A stretch of 64,000 nucleotides of DNA. Source: Nesterenkonia lutea (GTDB taxonomy: Bacteria > Actinomycetota > Actinomycetes > Actinomycetales > Micrococcaceae). Made by a program: the position numbers and the translations under genes. Shown piece by piece: positions 1-7,602 of the stretch (the stretch's first letter is position 1; every line of letters begins with the position of its first letter). The stretch is from positions 930,001 through 994,000 of the forward strand of contig NZ_JADBED010000001.1 of assembly GCF_014873955.1 (NCBI RefSeq), written 5' to 3'. The notes under the pieces were generated by a model, which ran no database searches, was not told the origin of the DNA, and worked only from the letters and a program-made list of their open reading frames with translations.

Positions 1-1
1 C

Positions 2-1153
2 GTGATCGCGATCGGGTTCGGGATCGTGGCGCCGATCCTGCCGCAGTATGCCTCGGACTTCGGTGTCTCCGCGATGGCCGTCTCCGCCGTCGTCTCGGCC
101 TTCGGGCTGTTCAGGCTGCTGTTCGCCCCCGCCTCGGGCAAGCTCACCCAGTGGCTGGGGGAGACCCCCGTGTACGTGATCGGCCTGCTGATCGTCGCCG
201 CCTCCATGATCGCCACCGCGTTCGCCCCCAGCTATGAGCTGCTGCTGATCTTCCGTGCGCTGGGCGGCATCGGCTCGACGTTCTTCACGGTCTCGGCCAT
301 GACCTTCATCGCCAGGAAATCCCCTCCCACGATCCGCGGCCGGGTCTCCGGGGCGTACGCCTCGGCGTTTCTGATCGGCAGCGTGGCCGGGCCCCTGGTC
401 GGTTCCGGGCTGCTGGTCTTCGGACAGCGGGTCCCGTTCCTGGTCTATGGCGGCGCGCTGGTGATCGCGGCGATGATCGTGTTCTTCATGCTGCGGCAGT
501 CGCGGCTGGAGGACCGTGGCCGGAAGGAGGACCGGGAGAAGGCCACCCTGGCGGAGGCCTGGCAGAACCGCGGCTACCGCGCCGCGCTGACTGCAGGCTT
601 CGCCAACGGCTGGGCGACCTTCGGGCTGCGCAACTCCGTCGTGCCGCTCTTCGCGGCCTCCGCCTTCGTGGGGTCGGGGTGGTTCCTCGATTCCAGCCAG
701 CTGGCGGGAGTCGCGCTGGCCACCTTCGCCGCAGGCAATGTGGCCGCCGTGCTGGTGTTCTCCCGGCGATCCGATCGTCATGGACGACGGCGGCCCATCA
801 TCATCGGGCTGATGATCTCCGCGGTCGCCACGGGCTTTCTCGGGCTGGCGCCGAGCCCGCTGTGGCTCCTGCTGCTGAGCGTGATCGCCGGGGTCGGGAC
901 CGGGCTGATGAACCCCGCACAGCAGGCAGCCATCGCAGACATCGTCGGTTCCGGACGCAATGGCGGGTCTGTGGTCTCCACGTTCCAGATGACCCAGGAC
1001 CTCGGTTCGATCATCGGTCCGCTGCTGGCAGGGTTCCTGGTGGATCAGCTGGGGTATTCGTGGGCCTTCGGCGTGACGGGAGTGATCCTGATGATCGGCG
1101 CGCTGGCCTGGTCCCGGGCCCCGGAGACGCTGGAACCTTCCACCGAACACTGA
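2..1153 (+). CDS. MFS transporter, 5' end cut by window
   Basis: Major facilitator superfamily efflux-type transporter. The 383 visible residues contain about eleven hydrophobic segments. The motif between the early helices (ASGKLTQWLGE) and the central cytoplasmic loop (residues about 165-185, rich in Arg, Glu and Lys) fit a 12-helix MFS fold. The second half repeats the pattern with SRRSDRHGRRRP, the equivalent of the helix 2-3 loop. The GTG at base 2 already lies inside the first helix (IGFGIVAPILPQ), so the true start is almost certainly upstream of the window and only a short N-terminus is missing. Substrate cannot be told; the family carries drugs and many small solutes. It converges on the ammonium channel gene, and the hairpin between them could end both transcripts. 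Confidence 0.85.
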   Translation: MIAIGFGIVAPILPQYASDFGVSAMAVSAVVSAFGLFRLLFAPASGKLTQWLGETPVYVIGLLIVAASMIATAFAPSYELLLIFRALGGIGSTFFTVSAMTFIARKSPPTIRGRVSGAYASAFLIGSVAGPLVGSGLLVFGQRVPFLVYGGALVIAAMIVFFMLRQSRLEDRGRKEDREKATLAEAWQNRGYRAALTAGFANGWATFGLRNSVVPLFAASAFVGSGWFLDSSQLAGVALATFAAGNVAAVLVFSRRSDRHGRRRPIIIGLMISAVATGFLGLAPSPLWLLLLSVIAGVGTGLMNPAQQAAIADIVGSGRNGGSVVSTFQMTQDLGSIIGPLLAGFLVDQLGYSWAFGVTGVILMIGALAWSRAPETLEPSTEH

Positions 1154-1202
1154 GCCTGGCCCAGGAGGCCGAGCTAGGAGCTCGGCGGCTGGTGCACAGA
1201 AA

Positions 1203-1247
1203 CAGAGGCCGGTCCGGCGAGCGAGACGCTCACCGAACCGGCCCCTG
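1203..1247 (-). terminator. Intrinsic terminator of amt
   Basis: An inverted repeat with arms of about 16 bases (1208-1223 with 1228-1243) and a very short loop. Read on the minus strand the two imperfect positions become G-U pairs, and a T-rich stretch follows, so it fits best as the terminator of the minus-strand amt gene. It may also stop readthrough from the converging MFS gene. Confidence 0.7.
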
Positions 1248-1277
1248 TCATTCTGCGGAGAGGACCCGGGGTCAGTG

Positions 1278-2558
1278 TTACTCCGGGGGTGCTCCGGCAG
1301 TGGTCCTGCGGGGGGTGCTGTCAGTCTCGAAGATGTAGGCATCCTCGTCGTGCTCTGAGCGGTCGATGCCCATGGTCTCGACCTCGGAGGTGACACGGAA
1401 ACCGATGGTGGCGTGGATGGCGTAGGCGATGATCGCGGTCATCACCACGGTGAAGACCAGTGTCACCAGCACCGCCACGATCTGTGAGCCCATGAGGCCC
1501 AGACCGCCGCCGTAGAAGAGTCCGCCGCGTTCACCATCGATGAGCTCGGCGCGGCCCAGCAGGCCGATCGCCACAGTGCCCCAGAGGCCGGCGACGAAGT
1601 GCAGGCCGACCACGTCGAGCGTGTCATCGAAGCCGAGCTTGTACTTCAGGCCCACCGCCAGGTAGCAGGCGAACCCGGAGACGGCACCGATGGTGATGGC
1701 GCCCACAGGGTCGACGTGAGCACAGGCGGGAGTGATGGCGACAAGACCGGCGACGATGCCCGAGGCTGCGCCGAGGGCGGTCGGCTTCTCTCCACGGACT
1801 CGCTGGGTGACCAGCCAGACGACCAGGGCAGCGGCCGGTGCAAGCAGGGTGTTGACCCAGATGAGACCAGCTTCGCCGGCCTCGGCAGCAGCGCCGCCGT
1901 TGAAGCCGAACCAGCCGAACCAGAGCAGCGAGGCGCCCAGCAGCACGAACGGCGTGTTGTGGGGACGATGTGATTCACGCTGGGTGAAGTTGCGACGCTT
2001 GCCCAGAATGAGTGCAAGAACCAGAGCGGCGAGACCGGCGCACATGTGGACGACCAGACCGCCGGCATAGTCGACTGCCTCACCGACGGCGTCGCCGACG
2101 GCGCCGCCCTCGCCGAGGAGTCCACCGTCGCCCCAGACCATGAAGGCCAGCGGGCAGTAGACCAGGGTGACCCAGATGGGCACGAAGACCATCCAGGCGG
2201 AGAACTTGGCGCGGTCAGCGATCGCGCCGGAGATGAGTGCGGTGGTGATGATGGCGAAGGTGGCGCCGAAGCCGATGCCGATGAGGCCCTCAGGCGCGTC
2301 GTTCAGCGTGTTGTAGAGGCCGAAGTCGGTGGTCGGGTTGCCGAAGAGGCCGCCGACCGATTCGCCGCCGGCGATGGCCGAGCCCCAGAGGGCCCAGACC
2401 ACGGCCACGAGGCCCATGGCCCCGAAGCTCATCATCATCATGTTGATGGCGGACTTGGCCTGAGACAGACCGCCGTAGAAGAAGGCCAGGCCGGGTGTCA
2501 TGAGCAGAACGAGTCCGCTTGCCACAAGCACCCAGACGTCTAGTGATCCAAGTTCCAT
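1278..2558 (-). CDS. amt: Ammonium channel/transporter Amt
   Basis: Amt/MEP/Rh-family channel that takes up ammonium across the cell membrane. The 426 residues cover eleven predicted helices, starting with a periplasmic-side N-terminus and the typical stretch MTPGLAFFYGGL. The twin pore histidines are visible in VVHMCAG and GLHFVAGLWG. The C-terminal tail (MGIDRSEHDEDAY) carries the conserved cytoplasmic regulatory segment. The start is supported by a GGAGGG ribosome site a few bases upstream. In many actinomycetes amt is followed by glnB and glnD, with ftsY and ffh close by; here no glnB or glnD follows, and the gene ends at a hairpin. Its upstream neighbour is ftsY on the same strand, 162 bases away and separated by a probable terminator, so amt likely has its own promoter. 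Confidence 0.95.
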   Translation of the reverse strand: MELGSLDVWVLVASGLVLLMTPGLAFFYGGLSQAKSAINMMMMSFGAMGLVAVVWALWGSAIAGGESVGGLFGNPTTDFGLYNTLNDAPEGLIGIGFGATFAIITTALISGAIADRAKFSAWMVFVPIWVTLVYCPLAFMVWGDGGLLGEGGAVGDAVGEAVDYAGGLVVHMCAGLAALVLALILGKRRNFTQRESHRPHNTPFVLLGASLLWFGWFGFNGGAAAEAGEAGLIWVNTLLAPAAALVVWLVTQRVRGEKPTALGAASGIVAGLVAITPACAHVDPVGAITIGAVSGFACYLAVGLKYKLGFDDTLDVVGLHFVAGLWGTVAIGLLGRAELIDGERGGLFYGGGLGLMGSQIVAVLVTLVFTVVMTAIIAYAIHATIGFRVTSEVETMGIDRSEHDEDAYIFETDSTPRRTTAGAPPE

Positions 2559-2667
2559 GTGTCCCTCCAGGAAACATCAGGTCACCGGTGTATCTCACCG
2601 ATGCGAGCTGATGTCCATCGTTCCTGGCTCGTGTTTCACCGGGCGGGCCGTGATGTTTCGCTGAGGT

Positions 2668-2719
2668 AAAAACTTTCCCCGGGCGGGCAGCCGGCGCGCT
2701 CTCACGCCGGCGCGCGGGG
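2668..2719 (-). terminator. Probable terminator of ftsY
   Basis: Just after the ftsY stop, read on the minus strand, a GC-rich structure with outer CCCCG/CGGGG arms and repeated GCCGGC elements is followed by a run of five T (2668-2672 on the plus strand are A). This is the usual form of an intrinsic terminator, although the inner repeats allow more than one pairing. Confidence 0.5.
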
Positions 2720-2720
2720 C

Positions 2721-3920
2721 TCAGCGGTCTTCGAGGAGGGCTGTCACGAACTCTTCGGCGTCAAAGGGCGCAAGGTCATCGGGGCCCTCGCCCAGTCCGA
2801 TGAGCTTCACCGGAACCCCCAGCTGCCGCTGGATGGCGACGACGATTCCGCCGCGTGCGGTGCCGTCGAGCTTGGTGAGGACGATGCCGGTGACGTTGAC
2901 GACCTCGGCGAAGACCTTCGCCTGATTCAATCCGTTCTGCCCGACGGTGGCGTCCAGGACGAGAAGGACCTCGTCCACGGGAGACTTCTTCTCGACTACG
3001 CGCTTGACCTTGCCGAGCTCGTTCATCAGGTCGGCCTTGTTCTGCAGGCGACCGGCGGTGTCGATCATGACGACATCAGTCTCGAGCTCAATGCCCTTGT
3101 CCACTGCCGCGTAGGCCACGGAGGCGGGGTCTGCACCTTCGACGTCGGACTTCACGGTGGGGACCCCCACGCGGTGGCCCCAGGTGCTGAGCTGTTCGGC
3201 CGCCGCGGCGCGGAATGTGTCGGCGGCGCCGAGCAGGACGTCCTTGTCCTCGGCGACGAGCATGCGGGCGAGTTTGCCGATCGTGGTGGTCTTTCCGACG
3301 CCGTTGACGCCGACCACCATGATCACGGCGGGGCGGCCTTCAGCTGTCACGGTCAGGCGACGATCGAGGCTGGGATCCACCAGAGCGGTCAGCTCCTCGG
3401 TGAGCATCGCCTTGACCTGCCCGGTGTCCTGGGTGCCTTCGACCTTCACCCGTTCGCGCAGCCGGTCCACCAGCTCCAGCGCAGGCTCGGTGCCGACGTC
3501 GGCCATGAGCAGGATCTCTTCGATCTCTTCCCAGACGTCCTCGTCGATCTCGTCTCGGGACAGCAGCGCCAGCAGGGACCGGCCAAAGATGTTGTTGGAC
3601 TTGACCAGCCGGGCACGGAGCCTGGCGAGCCTGCCGGCCACGGGTTCCGGGGTCTCCAGAGTCGGTTCGAGGACCGTGGTCCCCTGCGCACCTCCGGCAG
3701 CGTCACCGAACTCCGGCTCATCAGCAGCAGGACGCTCCTCGGGCGGCGCCTCGAGCGTGTCGACGCCGCCGGACGGGAGGTCATCGGGGTCGCGCTGGGA
3801 CAGGTACTGCTCACGCTTGTCCCTCGGAAGGATCTTTCCGCCCTGCACCAGGAAGAATCCCAGGGTGCCGAGCAGGATCACAGCAAGAACGATGAAGAGA
3901 ATAAGAACGTCGAAATCCAC
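2721..3920 (-). CDS. ftsY: Signal recognition particle receptor FtsY
   Basis: SRP receptor GTPase that docks ribosome-SRP complexes at the membrane and pairs with Ffh, encoded at 17.9 kb. Residues 1-28 form a transmembrane helix, the actinobacterial way of anchoring FtsY. An acidic linker (about 30-90) follows, then the N domain and the G domain. Visible GTPase motifs are GVNGVGKTTTIGKLA (G1), DTFRAAAAEQL (insertion box), DTAGR (G3) and TKLDGTARGG (G4 and closing loop). The 399-residue length is normal. The start is a GTG without a clear ribosome site; it places the helix at the very N-terminus, as expected. Usually smc lies upstream of ftsY in actinobacteria; here an acyltransferase gene on the opposite strand takes that place, which marks the edge of the envelope island. 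Confidence 0.96.
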   Translation of the reverse strand: MDFDVLILFIVLAVILLGTLGFFLVQGGKILPRDKREQYLSQRDPDDLPSGGVDTLEAPPEERPAADEPEFGDAAGGAQGTTVLEPTLETPEPVAGRLARLRARLVKSNNIFGRSLLALLSRDEIDEDVWEEIEEILLMADVGTEPALELVDRLRERVKVEGTQDTGQVKAMLTEELTALVDPSLDRRLTVTAEGRPAVIMVVGVNGVGKTTTIGKLARMLVAEDKDVLLGAADTFRAAAAEQLSTWGHRVGVPTVKSDVEGADPASVAYAAVDKGIELETDVVMIDTAGRLQNKADLMNELGKVKRVVEKKSPVDEVLLVLDATVGQNGLNQAKVFAEVVNVTGIVLTKLDGTARGGIVVAIQRQLGVPVKLIGLGEGPDDLAPFDAEEFVTALLEDR

Positions 3921-4120
3921 GAGTTCAGTCTGTCACAGACCGGCGGCTTCTCAGGCAGGGGCTGCGGTCCGCGAACTGCTGAGAAGGAAAGCGAACTTCG
4001 TTGACCCCGCGTCGGATGTCATGGTCGCGCCTCATGGCGTTCTCCTGCCTGAAGGTACAGTTGGATGGCTCGGGACCTTGGTGTCCGCGAAAATCCAGGA
4101 CCAGGGAAACAAGAGTAGCT

Positions 4121-6283
4121 ATGGCAACGAATCATTCGGCCCAGGCCGTCCCCTCTGATCGTTCGGAGCAGCGCAGAGACGGCGCGCAGAGGCACTTTCA
4201 GCCGGAGGTTCAGGGACTTCGAGCCCTGGCCGTCGCCGCCGTCGTCATCTATCACTTCTGGCCCGAAGAACTCAGCGGCGGCTACGTCGGTGTCGATGTG
4301 TTCTTCGTCATCTCTGGATACCTGATCACCGCGCATCTCTTCAGGGAGGCGGTCAAGACAGGTTCTCTGCAGTTAGGTCGCTTCTGGGCCCGTCGGATCA
4401 GGCGCCTTCTTCCGTCGAGCCTGCTGGTCCTCTTCGCAACCTCCGTCGCGTCCGTCCTGATTCTTCCTAGCACTGCGTGGCAAGGAACTCTCAGGCAGAT
4501 CATCGCGTCCACGTTGTACGTCCAGAACTGGGTCCTGGCCGGAGACGCAGTGGCATATTCAAAGGCCGACGAACGCGCCACGGCTGTGCAGCACTTCTGG
4601 ACCCTTTCGGTCGAGGAGCAGTTCTACGTGCTCTGGCCCGTTCTGCTTGCGGCCACTCTCGGCGTCCTGGCGTTCCGCACGCGCAATAGTGGACGGGGCC
4701 TGAAGCGCACTGAACTCAGAAGAGCGTTTCTCTGGGTAGTCGGATTGCTGGGGCTTCTGTCTTTCTCGTTCTCGGTGTACTACACCGCGATGGCACCGGC
4801 TCAGGCCTATTTCGTGACTCCGACCAGGATATGGGAGTTCACCTTAGGTGCGATCGCGGCCCTGGTGCTGGGTTCGTCGCAGTTCACCGGCAGATGGGGC
4901 AACGTCCTGGGCTGGACGGGTATTGCCATGATCGTCAGTTCCGCTTTCTTCTACAGCGATGTCACACCCTTCCCGGGGTGGACGGCGTTGCTGCCGACAG
5001 TAGGCACAGTCCTGGTTCTGGCCTACGGCGGCAAGAGTGCCGGTCACGGCATCCACTGGTGGCTCTCGCGCAGGCCGGCCATTGCCATAGGCGACTGGTC
5101 CTACGCCATCTACCTATGGCACTGGCCTGTGGTGATCTTCTCGCCATACGTGAGCGAGGAGGCCGAGAACTGGTATATCAAGGTGTTGCTCATTCTCGGT
5201 GTGTTCATCATTTCCGCGCTGAGCACTCGCTTCTTCGAGACGCCCATCCGACGCGCAAGGATCCTGATTCCGACTTGGAGGACGATGGCAGCGGCGGCAA
5301 CAGGCATGGCGTTCGTCATCGGCTCAGGAACCCTCGCAGTGTCCGGGATGGAGACAAGATCAACGGACGTCGCTCTGACGCAGGAACACCCGTGTTACGG
5401 ATATCGCGCCTTTTCGAACCCAGCCACGTGCGGCGATTCCTTTGAGGGTGAGTTGGGTCTCTGGCCCTCACCGGCAGAGGTCGTTGAACAGAATCAAGAA
5501 GAGGTCTACCCGGACTGCCAGGCGGACATCGACGAAGAAGGCGTCAGCCAGTGCTTGCTTGGCGCTGAAGAGTCTGAAGCGGATGGCACGATCGCGGTGT
5601 TTGGGGATTCACACGCCACTATGTGGCTCCCGGCGCTGGATGACGTAGCCGAGGAAGAGGGAAAACGGCTGCTGGCGTTGACGCGATCAGCCTGTAGCCC
5701 GCGAGGCGGGGAGACGACCGATGAGTCGAGCGAATGTCAGAAGGGGAATGAAGCGATCATTGAGCGGATCGTGAATGACCCACAGATCGAGACAGTCATC
5801 ATCGCAGGCAGCCAGATGCACAATGCATTTGCAGCACCGAGGCGCGAGCTGGGTCTGGGTCGAAGCGGGGACGAGCTCCCGGGTACCGCGCTAGCCATGT
5901 ATGAACCGATTGACAGGTTGCTGGATGCGGATAAGGAGGTCGCCGTCTTTGGAGAGATCCCGCGGATGAATTACGAAACCCGTGACAAGGAGACACTGCC
6001 CGAGTGCGTGGCCCTCAACGAGGAGGACCTCTCGGCCTGTAATGACCAGATTGAAGACACACGAGTGAGAGACCGCTGGCTGACTCGTTCAGAAGAGGTT
6101 TTTGCGGACGAGGACGGCTACCACTTCGTTCCCACTGAGGATCTTGTATGTCGTGGGGGAACTTGCTACGCCGTGCTGGGTGGCGCCATTACGTACTCTG
6201 ACAACAGTCACTTATCCCAGACGTTCGTCCGGTCCATGAGTGAGGAACTCCGGGAACGTCTGACAACCGCCATCAGGGGCTAG
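4121..6283 (+). CDS. Acyltransferase-3 / SGNH hydrolase fusion, OafA type (copy 1)
   Basis: Membrane O-acyltransferase that likely acetylates a cell-surface glycan. The N-terminal half is an acyltransferase-3 domain of about ten helices, with the hallmark RALAVAAVVIYHF, VGVDVFFVISGYLI and FWARRIRRLLP. The C-terminal extracytoplasmic half is an SGNH esterase/transferase domain: GDSHATMW (Ser497) and SDNSH (Asp694, His697) give the triad. The family model is that the membrane part exports the acyl group and the SGNH part places it on the sugar. I chose ATG 4121 (720 aa) because the residues upstream do not look like an extension of the family. The gene uses three TTA codons (residues 85, 242, 698), unlike its paralogue at 12.3 kb, which may point to foreign origin. 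It converges on the TupA-like gene with only 18 bases between. Confidence 0.9.
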   Translation: MATNHSAQAVPSDRSEQRRDGAQRHFQPEVQGLRALAVAAVVIYHFWPEELSGGYVGVDVFFVISGYLITAHLFREAVKTGSLQLGRFWARRIRRLLPSSLLVLFATSVASVLILPSTAWQGTLRQIIASTLYVQNWVLAGDAVAYSKADERATAVQHFWTLSVEEQFYVLWPVLLAATLGVLAFRTRNSGRGLKRTELRRAFLWVVGLLGLLSFSFSVYYTAMAPAQAYFVTPTRIWEFTLGAIAALVLGSSQFTGRWGNVLGWTGIAMIVSSAFFYSDVTPFPGWTALLPTVGTVLVLAYGGKSAGHGIHWWLSRRPAIAIGDWSYAIYLWHWPVVIFSPYVSEEAENWYIKVLLILGVFIISALSTRFFETPIRRARILIPTWRTMAAAATGMAFVIGSGTLAVSGMETRSTDVALTQEHPCYGYRAFSNPATCGDSFEGELGLWPSPAEVVEQNQEEVYPDCQADIDEEGVSQCLLGAEESEADGTIAVFGDSHATMWLPALDDVAEEEGKRLLALTRSACSPRGGETTDESSECQKGNEAIIERIVNDPQIETVIIAGSQMHNAFAAPRRELGLGRSGDELPGTALAMYEPIDRLLDADKEVAVFGEIPRMNYETRDKETLPECVALNEEDLSACNDQIEDTRVRDRWLTRSEEVFADEDGYHFVPTEDLVCRGGTCYAVLGGAITYSDNSHLSQTFVRSMSEELRERLTTAIRG

Positions 6284-6301
6284 CTGCTGTGCTCTCTATA
6301 T

Positions 6302-7549
6302 TCAGACTCGCTCCGGGGGATCCGTAGGCGAGGGCGTGTACCAGCGTTCGGCATCGACGACTCGTCGCGGCCAGGAGGACGGATGTGACTCCTCACCTGA
6401 CTCGGAATACCACCATGTATAGGGGTCTGGTCCGTAGAGCGTTCCAGGGGGGCGGCCGAGGGCGATGTCGCGCTCAAGGCGCACCTCGGCTCGGTTCCAC
6501 GCGGCGCCCAACATGGCGTCGTGCTGGAGCCGATACTGCTGTTTCCCCCCCGGAGTTGATGTCAGCTCGCCGAGCACGGGGCCGCGGGACGTTGCGTAGA
6601 GGTCGACCCGCAGGAATGGCAGTCCGGAGGCGATGGAAAGCCCTTTTGCGGCGGAGAGAAGCTCGTCCCAGTGGTTCGGCAGCGGAATGTCGGGGTCGTA
6701 GACCGCGCCCGGCAGGATCATGCCGAGGTCGTTGCCGTCGGCGTCGAAGTATTTGCGGGAGAAAGTCTGGCGGTTCACGACCTGCTTGCCCTCGGTCTGC
6801 ATGACCAGAACTTGGAGAATGTGGCCGTAGGCCGTGTAGACCTTGATGTCCTGCGGAATGGTGGACTCGCCGTCGCTCTCGAGGAACTCCTCTGCGAAGT
6901 ATGGTCCTCGGCCCTTAATCAAGCGCTTCAACATGCGGTCCGAGGGACGCCCCTCGGTGAGCTGCTCCTTTCCGGTCAGTGTCTGCCATCCCGAGTCGTT
7001 CCGGATCAGCGGTATCACCGCAATCCCACTGTGACCACCGTCCGCCTTGAGTACGAACTTCTCCTCATCGAGGTCACTGAACTCAATGCTCTCCGGAGAA
7101 TTCCAGACGCCCAGTATCTTGGGCGTATCCACCCCGAGACTCTCGGCCAGAGAATAACTGCGCAGCTTGTAGTTCATCTGTGCGATCGCGTTGGTGGCGT
7201 GCCAGCCGTTCGCCCGAGCAACGTCAGTGGCGCCGAGATAGTTGGACATCTTCGCCTTGAAGGACGACCGGGTGAAGCGCTCATGTTCAGAAGAAGCCGT
7301 CTCGTACAGCTCCCTCAAGACCTCCATATCGCTCCGGAGGGTCTCGATCTCGGCCATCTGTGCCCTGGTCTGGGAGTTGTTTCTGGCCCGTTCCTCGTGG
7401 AGCGTCGAGGTGATGCTCTCAAGGTTCTCGGTCAGTGAGCTGCGGGACGCGAGGAGCTGATCGACGCGGGTCTCCAGGAACGAGATCTTGCGATCTCGCC
7501 ACCCGATACCAGGTATGTTGCGGTGCACTGCTCTCGGTATCCGCGGCAT
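6302..7549 (-). CDS. TupA-like ATP-grasp ligase with N-terminal coiled coil
   Basis: Probable ATP-dependent carboxylate-amine ligase of the teichuronopeptide (TupA-like) ATP-grasp family, which in Bacillus-type systems attaches amino acids to wall polymer. Residues about 20-85 form a charged heptad coiled coil. The remainder is the ATP-grasp fold: KFVLKADGGHSG (ATP-binding lysine strand), PQDIKVYTAYGHILQV, and FLRVDLYATSRGPVLGELTSTPGG, where Asp and Glu should bind magnesium. ATG 7549 is chosen because AGAAGGAG lies just upstream; a start 17 codons earlier lacks this. It gives 415 residues. It lies downstream of the large glycosyltransferase gene on the same strand with a 53-base gap, so the two are probably co-transcribed. 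The acceptor and the amino acid are unknown; the local uronic-acid pathway (WecC) would offer carboxyl groups. Confidence 0.78.
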   Translation of the reverse strand: MPRIPRAVHRNIPGIGWRDRKISFLETRVDQLLASRSSLTENLESITSTLHEERARNNSQTRAQMAEIETLRSDMEVLRELYETASSEHERFTRSSFKAKMSNYLGATDVARANGWHATNAIAQMNYKLRSYSLAESLGVDTPKILGVWNSPESIEFSDLDEEKFVLKADGGHSGIAVIPLIRNDSGWQTLTGKEQLTEGRPSDRMLKRLIKGRGPYFAEEFLESDGESTIPQDIKVYTAYGHILQVLVMQTEGKQVVNRQTFSRKYFDADGNDLGMILPGAVYDPDIPLPNHWDELLSAAKGLSIASGLPFLRVDLYATSRGPVLGELTSTPGGKQQYRLQHDAMLGAAWNRAEVRLERDIALGRPPGTLYGPDPYTWWYSESGEESHPSSWPRRVVDAERWYTPSPTDPPERV

Positions 7550-7602
7550 GCGGCTCCTTCTATGTATATCGCTGGTGCAGAGGTCCGATACCTCGTTCAC
7601 AT

